Below are positions 51,562-60,038 of a DNA stretch of 64,000 nt, piece after piece. The stretch comes from JBMNMU01 sp050953505 (lineage in GTDB: Bacteria; Bacillota; Clostridia; Peptostreptococcales; Anaerovoracaceae): assembly GCA_050953505.1 (NCBI GenBank), contig JBMNMU010000001.1, forward strand, positions 2,480,001 to 2,544,000, read 5' to 3'. The position numbers were made by a program, and so were the translations under genes. The notes beneath the pieces were generated by a model. It was not told the origin of the DNA. It ran no database searches and saw only the letters and a program-made list of their open reading frames with translations. Numbering within the stretch: position 1 is the stretch's first letter; each line of letters begins with the position of its first letter.

Positions 51562-51712
51562 GAGATTTTGAAAATCTCAGCATAAATTCTGTCAGCAGTG
51601 CTAAAGCACTGGACAGAATGTTAAACTGAAAAATTTCTATCAACTAAAGATTGATGAAATTTCTGTATAAATTCTGTCTAGCAGAACATTTCATGTTCTG
51701 GACAGAATGTTA
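51562..51712 (+). other. Two tandem homologous hairpins between promoter and T-box
   Basis: Hairpin 1 (51586-51619): ATTCTGTC and CAGTGCT pair with AGCACTG and GACAGAAT. Hairpin 2 (51671-51708): ATTCTGTC and CAGAACA pair with TGTTCTG and GACAGAAT. Both are preceded by ATAA and followed by GTTAAAC. The base stems are identical while the upper stems differ but keep pairing. A short GAGATTTT/AAAATCTC dyad precedes them (51562-51578). Confidence 0.8.
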
Positions 51713-51716
51713 AACA

Positions 51717-51945
51717 CTATGACGGAGACAGTAAGGATTTTTCCAACGTCACAGAGAGTCGGGGAAGGTGAGAGCCCGATACTATTAGAAAGATTCCCGA
51801 AAATCACTCCCGAGTCGCGAGCTGAAGTAATAGTAAGCTTTGCCGGATTTCCCCCGTTACAGGGAACGCATATGTTGGTATGCAGTATAGGTGGTACAGC
51901 GATAGCGTGCGCTTTCGTCCTTTGCATGGATGAAGGCGCTTTTTG
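51717..51945 (+). promoter_or_regulatory. T-box riboswitch (specifier apparently AUC, isoleucine)
   Basis: Stem I with AGTAAGGA near its base, AGAGAGTCGGGG and GTGAGAGCCCGAT distal elements; specifier region GAAAATCACTCCCGAGT, in which ATC precedes ACTCC. Antiterminator T-box sequence AGGTGGTACAGCG (51889-51901), then terminator GCGCTTTCGTCC/GGATGAAGGCGC (51909-51939) and TTTTTG. Uncharged tRNA is expected to open the terminator. The family is certain; the isoleucine assignment is inferred by alignment to the usual specifier position. Confidence 0.92.
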
Positions 51946-52020
51946 TTTGTAAATTAGTGAAATAGAGCGCAATTCCGTGAGGGAGATCAAATTAGAATAA
52001 TTTTTAGGAGGATTATTGTA

Positions 52021-52599
52021 GTGAAAGAAATTGTTGAAATCAGATGGCACGGCCGTGGCGGCCAAGGTGCAAAAACAGCATGCCTACTGCTAGCTGACGT
52101 GGCCTTCGATTCAGGCAAATATGTTCAGGGTTTTCCTGAATATGGACCAGAAAGAATGGGTGCACCTATAACGGCATATAATCGTATCAGTGAAGAGCGT
52201 TGCAATGTGCATTCAAATATTTACAACCCAGATTATGTGGTGGTGGTAGACGAAACCTTGCTCACCTCTGTGGATGTAACCAATGGTTTAAAGGAAGACG
52301 GAGCCATCATTATTAATAGTGCCAAAAAACCCGAGGAGCTAAGACCTTTACTAAAAGGATATCAAGGAAAGATTTACACCATTGATGCCAGAAGGATTTC
52401 AGAGGAAACCTTAGGAAGGTATTATCCCAATACTCCTATGCTAGCGGCGGCAGTTAAGGTTAGCAATGTAGTAGAAAAAGATCACTTCATAAAGGATATG
52501 AGGACCTCCTTCCAGAATAAATTTGCTTCAAAGCCCCATGTAATAGAGCCTAATATGAGGGCTTTAGAAAAATCACTTGAGGAGGTACAGGTCAGTTGA
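52021..52599 (+). CDS. 2-oxoacid:ferredoxin oxidoreductase, gamma subunit
   Basis: 192 aa, GTG start, RBS AGGAGG. Starts EIRWHGRGGQGAKTACLLLAD; PEYGPERMGAPITAYNRIS typical of the CoA-binding gamma subunit. First of four genes in the order gamma-delta-alpha-beta, as in porCDAB/vor operons. Regulated by the upstream T-box. Confidence 0.93.
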   Translation: MKEIVEIRWHGRGGQGAKTACLLLADVAFDSGKYVQGFPEYGPERMGAPITAYNRISEERCNVHSNIYNPDYVVVVDETLLTSVDVTNGLKEDGAIIINSAKKPEELRPLLKGYQGKIYTIDARRISEETLGRYYPNTPMLAAAVKVSNVVEKDHFIKDMRTSFQNKFASKPHVIEPNMRALEKSLEEVQVS

Positions 52600-52973
52600 T
52601 AAAAAACCAGACAGACAGCAGAGCTGCATCTATGGGCCCTGCCGTGAACGCCAACGATGCCCCTATGTTTCAGAAAAAGGCCAGTGAAATTAACGAATTG
52701 ACTCCATGGCAGGATATGACCATTGGTGGAGAAATCTATGAAGGGGGAACCTCCGCTTTATTCAAAACAGGGGATTGGAGAACCATGACCCCTGTAGTTA
52801 ACGAAGAAAAATGCACACACTGTATGCTTTGCGTACCCTATTGTCCCGATAGTTCCATTCCCGTAAGCAATGGAAAGAGATTGGAATTTGACTTAGACCA
52901 TTGCAAAGGATGTGGTGTTTGTGCCAAGGTGTGTCCTACCAAGGCTATTACTATGGAAAAGGAGGGAGAATGA
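52596..52973 (+). CDS. 2-oxoacid:ferredoxin oxidoreductase, delta (ferredoxin) subunit
   Basis: 125 aa, TTG start overlapping the gamma stop, GAGGAGG upstream. Two [4Fe-4S] motifs: CTHCMLCVPYCP and CKGCGVCAKVCP, the electron exit to ferredoxin. Its stop overlaps the alpha start. Confidence 0.92.
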   Translation: MIKNQTDSRAASMGPAVNANDAPMFQKKASEINELTPWQDMTIGGEIYEGGTSALFKTGDWRTMTPVVNEEKCTHCMLCVPYCPDSSIPVSNGKRLEFDLDHCKGCGVCAKVCPTKAITMEKEGE

Positions 52974-54178
52974 TGGCAAAAAGAGATAGACTTTCGGGAA
53001 ATGAAGCCATTGCTCTTGCAATGAAGCAGATTAATCCTGATGTAATGGGTGCTTTTCCAATTACTCCATCAACGGAAATTCCACAGTACTTTTCTACCTA
53101 TGTAGCCAATGGGGAAGTAGATACGGAGTTTGTTGCAGTGGAATCCGAGCATAGCGCCATGTCCACTTGCTTTGGAGCTCAAGCGGCGGGTGCCAGGGCC
53201 GTGACAGCCACGTCCTCGGCAGGAATGGCCTTAATGTGGGAAATGCTTTATGTAGCAGCTTCAGCTAGGCTTCCGGTAACAATGGCTTTGGTCAACCGTG
53301 CCTTGACAGGGCCTATTAACATCAATAATGACCATTCTGATTCTATGGGAGCCAGGGACAGTGGATGGATTCAAATTTATTCTGAAAATAATCAGGAGGC
53401 TTATGATAACTTTATCCAGGCCATGCCAATCGGGGAAAATGAGGAAGTGCGTTTGCCGGTGATGGTGTGCCAGGATGGTTTTATTACGAGCCATGCCGTT
53501 GAAAATATAGAGCTGCTTGAGGATCAGGCAGTCAAGGATTTTGTCGGTGAATATGAGCCGGAAAACTATTTATTAAAGAAGGAAAACCCCCTTGCCGTGG
53601 GCCCCTACGATATTTCCGCTTATTATATGGAGCATAAAAAGCAACAAGCAGAAGCCATGAAAAATGCAAAGGAAGTCATTCTAAAGGTTGCAGCGGACTT
53701 TGAAAAGCTAACAGGCCGAAGCTATGGCTTTTTTGAAGAATATAAGATGGAGGATGCGGAAACTGCCTTTGTTCTCATTGGTTCCAGCGCTGGTACAGGG
53801 AAAGCTGCCATTGATAAAATGCGCAGCGAGGGAAGGAAGGTTGGCCTAATCAAAATACGTGTATTCAGACCTTTCCCTATGGAGGAGTTGGCGCAAGCCC
53901 TTTCAAAGGTGGAGGCGGTAGCCGTCATGGATAAGGCGGAAAGCTTTTCAGCCTGCGGAGGGCCTTTGTTTGCAGAAACCCGCTCAGCTCTTTACGATTT
54001 GGAGAATCGTCCTAAGGCTGTGAATTATGTTTATGGACTGGGTGGCCGTGATATCTGCGTGGAACATTTTGAAGAAATTCAGCAGCAGCTTATGGAAATA
54101 GCTAAGACAGGGGAAGTTGGCCAGGTTTACAGGCACATAGGACAAAGAGAACGAGGAGGTGAAAATAATGGCATATAA
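52973..54178 (+). CDS. 2-oxoacid:ferredoxin oxidoreductase, alpha subunit
   Basis: 401 aa from ATG 52973 (or 52970) behind GGAGGGA; longer upstream frames overlap the delta gene and are rejected. LSGNEAIALAMKQINPDVMG and AFPITPSTEIPQYF (pyrimidine-binding/YPITPST block), HSAMSTCFGAQAAGARAVTA. Binds TPP with the beta subunit. Pyruvate and branched-chain enzymes cannot be told apart reliably by eye. Confidence 0.93.
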   Translation: MAKRDRLSGNEAIALAMKQINPDVMGAFPITPSTEIPQYFSTYVANGEVDTEFVAVESEHSAMSTCFGAQAAGARAVTATSSAGMALMWEMLYVAASARLPVTMALVNRALTGPININNDHSDSMGARDSGWIQIYSENNQEAYDNFIQAMPIGENEEVRLPVMVCQDGFITSHAVENIELLEDQAVKDFVGEYEPENYLLKKENPLAVGPYDISAYYMEHKKQQAEAMKNAKEVILKVAADFEKLTGRSYGFFEEYKMEDAETAFVLIGSSAGTGKAAIDKMRSEGRKVGLIKIRVFRPFPMEELAQALSKVEAVAVMDKAESFSACGGPLFAETRSALYDLENRPKAVNYVYGLGGRDICVEHFEEIQQQLMEIAKTGEVGQVYRHIGQRERGGENNGI

Positions 54179-55097
54179 TCTAAAAAAAGAGGTGGAAAAG
54201 CCGGAACGATTAGCTGGAGGGCACCGACTTTGCGCAGGCTGTGGTGCTTCTGTAACTGTGCGCGGGGTGCTAAGGGCTTTGAAGCCAGAGGATAAAGCCG
54301 TTATTGGTAACGCCACAAGCTGCTTGGAGGTTTCTACTTTCCTTTATCCGTACACTGCATATCAAGACAGTTATATACATAGTGCTTTTGAAAATGCATC
54401 AGCAACCATGGGTGGGGTTGAAGCCGCTTACCGTGTTCTGAAGAAAAAAGGGAAGATTGATGATACTTATAAATTTATTGCCTTTGGTGGAGATGGGGGG
54501 ACCTATGACATAGGCCTGCAATCCTTGTCCGGAGCTATGGAAAGAGGGCACGACATGGTATATGTTTGCTACGACAATGAAGCTTACATGAATACAGGGA
54601 TTCAGAGATCCTCTGCAACACCAAGGTTTACCGATGCTACTACAACTCCTGTTGGAAAAGTGATTCCTGGGAAAGTTCAGAATAAGAAGGATTTAACGGA
54701 TATCATATCCGCTCATAATATTCCTTACGCAGCCCAAACCACATTCTTTGGAAATTTTAAAGATTTCCATGAGAAAGCAGAAAAGGCAATTTATACTGAA
54801 GGATCCGCATTTCTCAATGTTATGTCACCTTGCCCTAGAGGGTGGAGGTATGAGGCTGAGGATTTGGCTGAAATATGCAAGCTTGCAGTAAATACCTGTG
54901 TATGGCCGCTTTATGAAATCGAGAACGGAGAATGGAAGCTATCTTATGAACCCAAGAAGAAGCTACCAGTTGAAGAGTTTCTAAAGAAGCAGGGTAGGTT
55001 TAAGCATATGTTCGAGCCGGGAAATGAATGGATGATTGAGGAAACTCAAAAATATGTAGATGCAAAGTGGGAGAAACTGCTAGCGCGTTGTAAATAA
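54168..55097 (+). CDS. 2-oxoacid:ferredoxin oxidoreductase, beta (TPP) subunit
   Basis: 309 aa from ATG 54168 behind GAGGAGGTG, overlapping alpha. Proximal-cluster cysteine region LCAGCGASVTVRG, TPP/Mg motif GGDGGTYDIGLQSLSGAMERG ending in CYDNEAYMNTG. Completes the catalytic core that links 2-oxoacid and acyl-CoA. Sequence style is PorB-like, yet the T-box points to isoleucine supply (for example 2-oxobutyrate or 2-oxo-3-methylvalerate). Confidence 0.93.
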   Translation: MAYNLKKEVEKPERLAGGHRLCAGCGASVTVRGVLRALKPEDKAVIGNATSCLEVSTFLYPYTAYQDSYIHSAFENASATMGGVEAAYRVLKKKGKIDDTYKFIAFGGDGGTYDIGLQSLSGAMERGHDMVYVCYDNEAYMNTGIQRSSATPRFTDATTTPVGKVIPGKVQNKKDLTDIISAHNIPYAAQTTFFGNFKDFHEKAEKAIYTEGSAFLNVMSPCPRGWRYEAEDLAEICKLAVNTCVWPLYEIENGEWKLSYEPKKKLPVEEFLKKQGRFKHMFEPGNEWMIEETQKYVDAKWEKLLARCK

Positions 55098-55146
55098 GGT
55101 AGGACATATTTACCGCAATCGGCAGAAAGTACAGAAACCAATATAG

Positions 55147-55181
55147 AAAAAGCCCTAAAGCAAGTTGCTTTAGGGCTTTTA
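55147..55181 (+). terminator. Terminator of the oxidoreductase operon
   Basis: AAAAGCCCTAAAGCAA pairs perfectly with TTGCTTTAGGGCTTTT; symmetrical, so it could also serve the converging glucosaminidase gene. Confidence 0.92.
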
Positions 55182-55187
55182 CATTGT

Positions 55188-55304
55188 TCACAGCCAACAG
55201 ACCGAGAGATGATTGGCTGTCTTCGCCAGCCAATCATCTCTCGGACTCATGGCCGTCTTCGCCAGCCACGGCCAATCATCTCTCGGACTGATGGCTGTGG
55301 CTAG
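55188..55304. repeat. REP cluster, one plus and two minus copies
   Basis: Plus core at about 55200-55216, minus cores at 55231-55247 and 55271-55287. The last runs to the stop codon of the minus-strand gene at 55301. Confidence 0.9.
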
Positions 55305-57427
55305 ATGCTGACTTTGTCTAGCTCTTCTAAGTCATATCGCTGGATAAGGTTCATTAATTTGATAGCGTATAAGGAGTCTGTTGCGTAGCCTGCTCTTTTC
55401 AAGGCCCAGGCGCCTAGGGAGCTATCATACATGACTTTTGTAAATGGCTCGTATCTTTCTCTTGCAAGAAGGAAGGTCTTGTGATCCGCCCAGCTTTCAC
55501 TAGGATTCTTATAGGCTCTGAACTTATCATCAACCCGGTAGGCGACTCCGTTATACTCCTCCCAGGTATTTGAGATGACTGAGCCAGCGGATCCGGCACC
55601 TTTTATTCCAAAGAGATTATTGGATAGTTTTCCGTTGTATTTATCTACAGGAACGCTTTGGCCCCATCCGGTTTCTAAAATAGACTGAGCAGTTTGTAAA
55701 GCTGCGGACATGCCTGTTTCTTTCCAGCTGTCAGAAGCCATTTTGGATGCAAAATCCAAGAACTTACTTTGCTCTATGATAGGCTTTGCTGAGTAAATGG
55801 TTCCTGTATAAACAGTTACCGGTACATTTTCAGTGGTAAGGCTTCCACCGCTATAGGTGGCCTCTGCTTTTATTCTCCATGATCCACCATCACTGGAAGC
55901 AGGTGTGTATGTTATTTCCTGTGAAGGATTCTGGGTGTTGCCAATAATCTTTTGTGCTCCTGTTTGTCTATTTGTCATTATGTATTTCACACTATTTATA
56001 TCTATATTGCTTACAACCTTGAGCTTTGCAGGATTAGAAGGTGTTATTACTTGCTCTGGGCCGGTGCCTTGTAGGATAAGCTTTGGCGTTCCCGGAACAT
56101 TGACACTTGCAACATTACTGGTATAAACCACTCCATTGGTTGCCGTTACTTGAGCATAGACTTCTTTCTTTCCTGCCATTTCAGGGCCGGGGAACCATAT
56201 GTAGCCACCGTATCCCACCTTATAAAGACTTTTTACTGCGCCACTATTTACATCCTTTACAAAGTATTCTGTTGCAGAAACATCAAAATTACGAGAAACA
56301 TTTAGGGTGACAGGCTTATCTATGGTTTGTCCAGACCGCACTCCGGTTAAGGAAAGGCGGGGACTGACGTTTACTGTTGCATTGAGCTCTTGGCCGGGAT
56401 AGGCCTGGCCATCCAGGGTATAGGCTGTTACTTTTATAGTAATATTTCCGTTATCTCTTACCTCAGGTGTCCAAATGTAAGTGCCAAGGGGGTCTTGCTC
56501 CGCTGTTGTAAAAGATCGGCCATTGTCATTGTTTATTATTTCGTACTTTACATAGGCAGCAGAAAAGTTGACCTCCGGCATTAAGTTTATTGTATCGGTA
56601 ATTACTTGGCCTTCTTCGATACCTAGGAGCTTAACCTCTGGATTGATATTTACGTGGACAGGAATGGCATCTCCTGCAATGAACTTTTTATTCTTATCAT
56701 AGATAGCAGCGACTAAGACTTTGTTGCCTTGGTCTCTGAAAGAAGGTAGCCATTGGTATGAGCCATCCGGAGCATTACCTTTTGCAATGATAAAGCCAGA
56801 TCCTTTACCTGGATCAAGAAGCATATAACGTATTTCTTCGGCTGTGGCCGGTAGAGTAGATGGCAGGCTGGATTGAAGGTTTGTTTTGCCTGTTATAGTT
56901 TGTCCGGAATTAACGGAAGTAATTTTCATATCGAAAAAAGGCTCGATATCAGATGTCTCGGAAGAGCTAACGGTTACTGTTCTAGTATTCTCATCCCAGT
57001 GAACGCCCACGCCCAGTGCATTGCTCACAAGTCTCACCGGCACTAAGGTCCTGTCGCTGACGATAAGAGGTGCCACATCGCTCAGACCATAGGATTCTTC
57101 ATTGTTCACAGAATACTCCACTAGATGCTTATCAATTTGAAGAAGAAGGGACCGATTTCCTTTTTCAACAAATACTGTCCGATCTTGATTGTTCCAGGTC
57201 ACCTCGGCCCCCATCTCTTCGGATATGACACGAATAGGTACCAGCATACGGTCATTCTTGATCATAGGTGATACATCTGTTGTAATATTTTTGCCATCGG
57301 CAATTAGCTGGATCTCAGTGTCTGCTGAAGATTCAGGCATAAAAATAATAGATGCAGCCAGTGCAAATACTAATGCGAAGGCCGGAATAAGCATCTTCCA
57401 ATTGATTGTATTTTCTCTAATCATCAT
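55301..57427 (-). CDS. Exported glucosaminidase with copper-amine-oxidase-N-type stalk domains
   Basis: 708 aa, RBS AGGGGGA. Signal/anchor helix (MLIPAFALVFALAASIIFM), then a two-part stalk domain (IKNDRMLVPIRVISEEMGAEVTW and IVSDRTLVPVRLVSNALGVGVHW), several ~90-aa beta-sandwich repeats each with GQxI (SGQTITGK, EGQVITDT, SGQTIDKP, PEQVITPS) and a C-terminal glucosaminidase domain (GMSAALQTAQSILETGWGQS; LFGIKGAG; RAYKNPSESWADHKTFLLAR). The catalytic Glu is in ILETGWG. Predicted cell-wall hydrolase at the surface. Confidence 0.9.
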   Translation of the reverse strand: MMIRENTINWKMLIPAFALVFALAASIIFMPESSADTEIQLIADGKNITTDVSPMIKNDRMLVPIRVISEEMGAEVTWNNQDRTVFVEKGNRSLLLQIDKHLVEYSVNNEESYGLSDVAPLIVSDRTLVPVRLVSNALGVGVHWDENTRTVTVSSSETSDIEPFFDMKITSVNSGQTITGKTNLQSSLPSTLPATAEEIRYMLLDPGKGSGFIIAKGNAPDGSYQWLPSFRDQGNKVLVAAIYDKNKKFIAGDAIPVHVNINPEVKLLGIEEGQVITDTINLMPEVNFSAAYVKYEIINNDNGRSFTTAEQDPLGTYIWTPEVRDNGNITIKVTAYTLDGQAYPGQELNATVNVSPRLSLTGVRSGQTIDKPVTLNVSRNFDVSATEYFVKDVNSGAVKSLYKVGYGGYIWFPGPEMAGKKEVYAQVTATNGVVYTSNVASVNVPGTPKLILQGTGPEQVITPSNPAKLKVVSNIDINSVKYIMTNRQTGAQKIIGNTQNPSQEITYTPASSDGGSWRIKAEATYSGGSLTTENVPVTVYTGTIYSAKPIIEQSKFLDFASKMASDSWKETGMSAALQTAQSILETGWGQSVPVDKYNGKLSNNLFGIKGAGSAGSVISNTWEEYNGVAYRVDDKFRAYKNPSESWADHKTFLLARERYEPFTKVMYDSSLGAWALKRAGYATDSLYAIKLMNLIQRYDLEELDKVSI

Positions 57428-57942
57428 GTTTTTCCCCCTATCTTTTTGTTTTTTTAGCTTGGTTTATTCATTTTATTTTTGCGATTTTGATCTACATATG
57501 ATGGAATAACTTAACCCATTGCTTGCAGTATAGATAATCTTATCTGAGTTTTTCATCACATATGATGGGCTAGCTTCTTTGATCTGTTGTTTAAAGTGGT
57601 ATTTTGTATAGCAATATCATTCTTTTATCCTGCTGTTAGGTTGCTCATGGTTTAACCTAGTAGCAAGCCTTATGAATCTAATGTGTAAATATGGAGGCTC
57701 TGCCTATTCCAAGTTTTCCTTATTATAACTATTGGTCAAAGGTGTCTGATCACGAATGTGACCACTAATTATTTATTAGTTATTTTAATGTTATACTTGG
57801 TGCTTATGGTTGTCAACGAATGTAACAAGAATGTCATAGGAATGTTATATCATGTAATGGGAATTAGAGGTATTTAATTTAAAAGACGGTGGCGCGTTCT
57901 ATTTTTTATTTATAAAATCAATCACTAATTCTGCCACATAAA

Positions 57943-57962
57943 AAACCGCCAGGCGGCGGTTT
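57943..57962 (-). terminator. Terminator of the small acidic ORF
   Basis: AAACCGCC/GGCGGTTT stem; on the minus strand it is followed by TTTTATG with the T run extending from the stem. 57428-57940 is otherwise AT-rich with no gene. Confidence 0.7.
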
Positions 57963-58001
57963 GGTTTCGAGTTAGGCCTCTAACTATAAGCTTTCAAATG
58001 T

Positions 58002-58148
58002 TCAGCGGCTAGAAAACCAAAAAGGTAACTCGTTATTGTTTTCATTATATTTCTCCGTACTATTACTCTCGTGCTCTTCTTCAATAGAGCTAATAAATTG
58101 TTCGCTTTCTTCCACATAAAAGTCTTTCTTTTCTTGATTGTTATCCAT
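58002..58148 (-). CDS. Small acidic protein (48 aa), unknown
   Basis: ATG at 58148 behind AAAGGGGT, stop 58002, terminator 40 bp on. The sequence MDNNQEKKDFYVEESEQF ... ELPFWFSSR is rich in Glu/Asn with an aromatic C-terminus; no signal peptide or known family. RBS, compact size and a dedicated terminator argue that it is real. 58149-58490 contains irregular repeats of CAATATTGTGTGNNNTATGC and no other gene. Confidence 0.55.
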   Translation of the reverse strand: MDNNQEKKDFYVEESEQFISSIEEEHESNSTEKYNENNNELPFWFSSR

Positions 58149-58513
58149 TAGTCTACCCCTTTCCATTTTGCATTCCTATGCAGTCTATTCCCTTTTTTAT
58201 GTTTTGCAATATTACTTAGCTATCCACTTCCAATATTGTGTGGTCTATGCTTTCCTATAAAAAATTTATAAGGCGTAGCAACCATATCCACGCCCAGTAT
58301 TGTGTGAATCATGCCCTTTGTAAATTTGCAATACCATACAGTCTATGTAGTATATTTTAATCTATGCATAAAAAATTGTTAACAAGACTAAGTAAACAAT
58401 ATCAAACATTTTCCGACAAAATGTTAAAAAAAATTAACAGTCCTATAATCTGTATTTAATTAAAGAGGCTTATACTAGGGGTGTAATTAAAATGGAAAGG
58501 AGGAGAGCGAGGA

Positions 58514-58591
58514 ATGTATGATTTTTATGATATCTTCTTGGAAGAAGAATATGATGAACACGATGATACTTGGTGGGTCTCCCAAAGATAG
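58514..58591 (+). CDS. Tiny acidic protein (25 aa), unknown
   Basis: ATG at 58514, 9 bp after AAAGGAGG. The product MYDFYDIFLEEEYDEHDDTW ends WVSQR; strikingly acidic and aromatic. A terminator lies 100 bp downstream. May be a leader peptide or a small regulatory protein. Too short for homology judgement. Confidence 0.45.
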   Translation: MYDFYDIFLEEEYDEHDDTWWVSQR

Positions 58592-58689
58592 TTTTCGTTA
58601 GACAAAATATAGCTTTAGAGGGTCGCATATTGGCGGCTTTTTTTATTGTATTAGAAAATATGGGCTTAAATATATGTTTAACTAACGGG

Positions 58690-58710
58690 AGTGGCGTGGC
58701 CACTTTTTTT
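58690..58710 (+). terminator. Rho-independent terminator
   Basis: AGTGGC-gtg-GCCACT (58690-58704) followed by six more T. Confidence 0.8.
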
Positions 58711-58730
58711 GTGCCTTTTTTACAAGGTAA

Positions 58731-58940
58731 TACAGACACCTTTTCTACCTTTCAGAATACAAAATAGGCCATTGCAAGGGTTCTGGTGTTTTAAATTGGA
58801 AAAGGTGTCTGACACCACTCAAATTGGAAAAGGTCAGACGCCACCTAATTACACAGACACCTTTTCTAACTTTCAGAATACAAAATAGGCTATTGCAAGG
58901 GTTCTCGTGTTTTAAATTGGAAAAGGTGTCTGACACCACA
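58731..58940. repeat. Second palindromic repeat family (GGTGTCTGACACC), two units
   Basis: Two ~88-bp copies (about 58732-58822 and 58853-58938). Each begins ACAGACACCTTTTCTA and ends GGAAAAGGTGTCTGACACC, so ends are inverted repeats around a shared centre (CAGAATACAAAATAGG, GCAAGGGTTCT). A third, partial end (58823-58850) lies between. Resembles REP/MITE elements whose transposase is not in this window. Confidence 0.8.
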
Positions 58941-59046
58941 CTATGATACTATACTAATAAAAAATCAGATTTACAATCATTTGAAAGTGTGATAAATTTA
59001 ACCATAAAAGTAGGATAAAGCTCCATAAATTACAAGGAGGGATCTC

Positions 59047-59685
59047 ATGGACAAATCAGCAATGTTTACAATAACCTATGGCCTTTTTGTTGCGGGTGTA
59101 GAAGAAGGCGGTAAGCTGAATGCTTGTACCATCAACACAGCAATTCAAGCAACGTCAGAGCCAATGCAAATGCACGTTACAATGATGAAATCTAACCTGA
59201 CTACCCAGATGATTCGAAAGAAAGGCAGCCTGACAGTTTCCGTACTTTCCTTAGATGCGCCATTGAGCATTATTGGCAATTTTGGAATGCAAAGTGGAAG
59301 AGATAATGATAAATTCAAAGAAATCGAGTATAAGCTAGATTCCAATGGCAACCCATATCTGGAAAAGAACACCGTTGCTTATATGAGTCTAAATGTAACA
59401 TCAATGCTAGATCTTGGTTCTCATTACTTATTTATTTGTGATGTGATAGAAGCTGAAAAAACTGAAGCTGGCCAACCGATGACCTATGCAGATTACAGGA
59501 CAATGAAAAAAGGCGGAAAAGTAGCAAAAGCCGAAAGCCAAGATGAAGAAAAGAAGGAGCAAAAGCAGTGGGTATGCTCTGTTTGTCACTGGGTTTATGA
59601 CGGCGATATTCCTTTTGAAGAACTACCTGATGACTACAAATGTCCAGTTTGCGATGCGCCAAAGTCTGCATTTGTTGCAGAATAA
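59047..59685 (+). CDS. Flavin reductase-rubredoxin fusion (high-molecular-weight rubredoxin type)
   Basis: 212 aa, RBS AAGGAGGG. Residues ~1-150 form an FMN-binding split barrel (YGLFVAGVEEGGKLNACTINT; SVLSLDAPLSIIGNFGMQSG); an acidic-basic linker leads to a C-terminal rubredoxin (WVCSVCHWVYDGDIPFEELP, then YKCPVCDAPKSAFV; four Cys for Fe). Such proteins (Hrb) pass electrons from NAD(P)H to flavodiiron proteins in oxygen and NO detoxification. The partner oxidase is not in the window. Confidence 0.92.
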   Translation: MDKSAMFTITYGLFVAGVEEGGKLNACTINTAIQATSEPMQMHVTMMKSNLTTQMIRKKGSLTVSVLSLDAPLSIIGNFGMQSGRDNDKFKEIEYKLDSNGNPYLEKNTVAYMSLNVTSMLDLGSHYLFICDVIEAEKTEAGQPMTYADYRTMKKGGKVAKAESQDEEKKEQKQWVCSVCHWVYDGDIPFEELPDDYKCPVCDAPKSAFVAE

Positions 59686-59699
59686 TGAAAATACAATTG

Positions 59700-59760
59700 G
59701 AGAATGTCTGATGCAATGTGCAGTGCCTGAAGTCTGTATTTGTAGTCGAATAAAGAAATA
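59700..59760 (+). pseudogene. Decayed duplicate of the rubredoxin C-terminus
   Basis: Immediately after the Hrb stop, TGCAGTGCCTGAAGTCTGTA and TTTGTAGTCGAATAAAG echo the end of the gene (GATGCGCCAAAGTCTGCA and TTTGTTGCAGAATAATG). Only ~50 bp, frame lost; a short slipped duplication. Confidence 0.55.
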
Positions 59761-59969
59761 GTCTAGCTCAGTAACAGGGCTGTATAAGTAATAATATGGC
59801 TTTGTGAAAATGGGAGAAAGTTTCTTATGGCCGTCATCAGATGCGTATGGGTTGAAATATACGCAGTTGTGAAAATGACATTAAGTTACTAATTGCTTCA
59901 CTTAAGTAGCTATGGCGGCTGATTAATAGAACTTGCAAAAAACTAGTAGATTTTATTCTAAAAATAAAG

Positions 59970-60036
59970 TATAATAGGAAAAGCTCCAGCTAATCTGGTT
60001 TAAATGTATTGCCGAAAAGTTGCAGGGAGCTTTTTT
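59970..60036 (+). promoter_or_regulatory. TATAAT and hairpin-terminator leader directly before tRNA-Val
   Basis: TATAAT at 59970-59975 (poor -35, TAGATT), then AAAAGCTCC (59979-59987) pairs with GGAGCTTTT (60026-60034) and a T6 run ends 2 nt before the tRNA. Transcription from this promoter would meet a terminator before the tRNA, so it is either an attenuator or the end of a ~60-nt RNA. 59760-59965 shows no gene. Confidence 0.5.
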
Positions 60037-60038
60037 AT

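Noticed and set aside
18808..51937. Shared TTGCATGGATGAAGGC in the structured leader at 18808 and the T-box terminator at 51922
   Set aside because: A match of ~16 nt, but surrounding structure differs and the first element lacks all other T-box motifs; most likely chance.
51707..51952. 81-aa open frame in the oxidoreductase leader
   Set aside because: The sequence is a T-box RNA with specifier, T-box motif and terminator; no ribosome site.
52901..52972. 24-residue N-terminal extension of the oxidoreductase alpha subunit
   Set aside because: Reads through the ferredoxin cysteine codons in another frame; ATG 52973 has the RBS and matches the family start.
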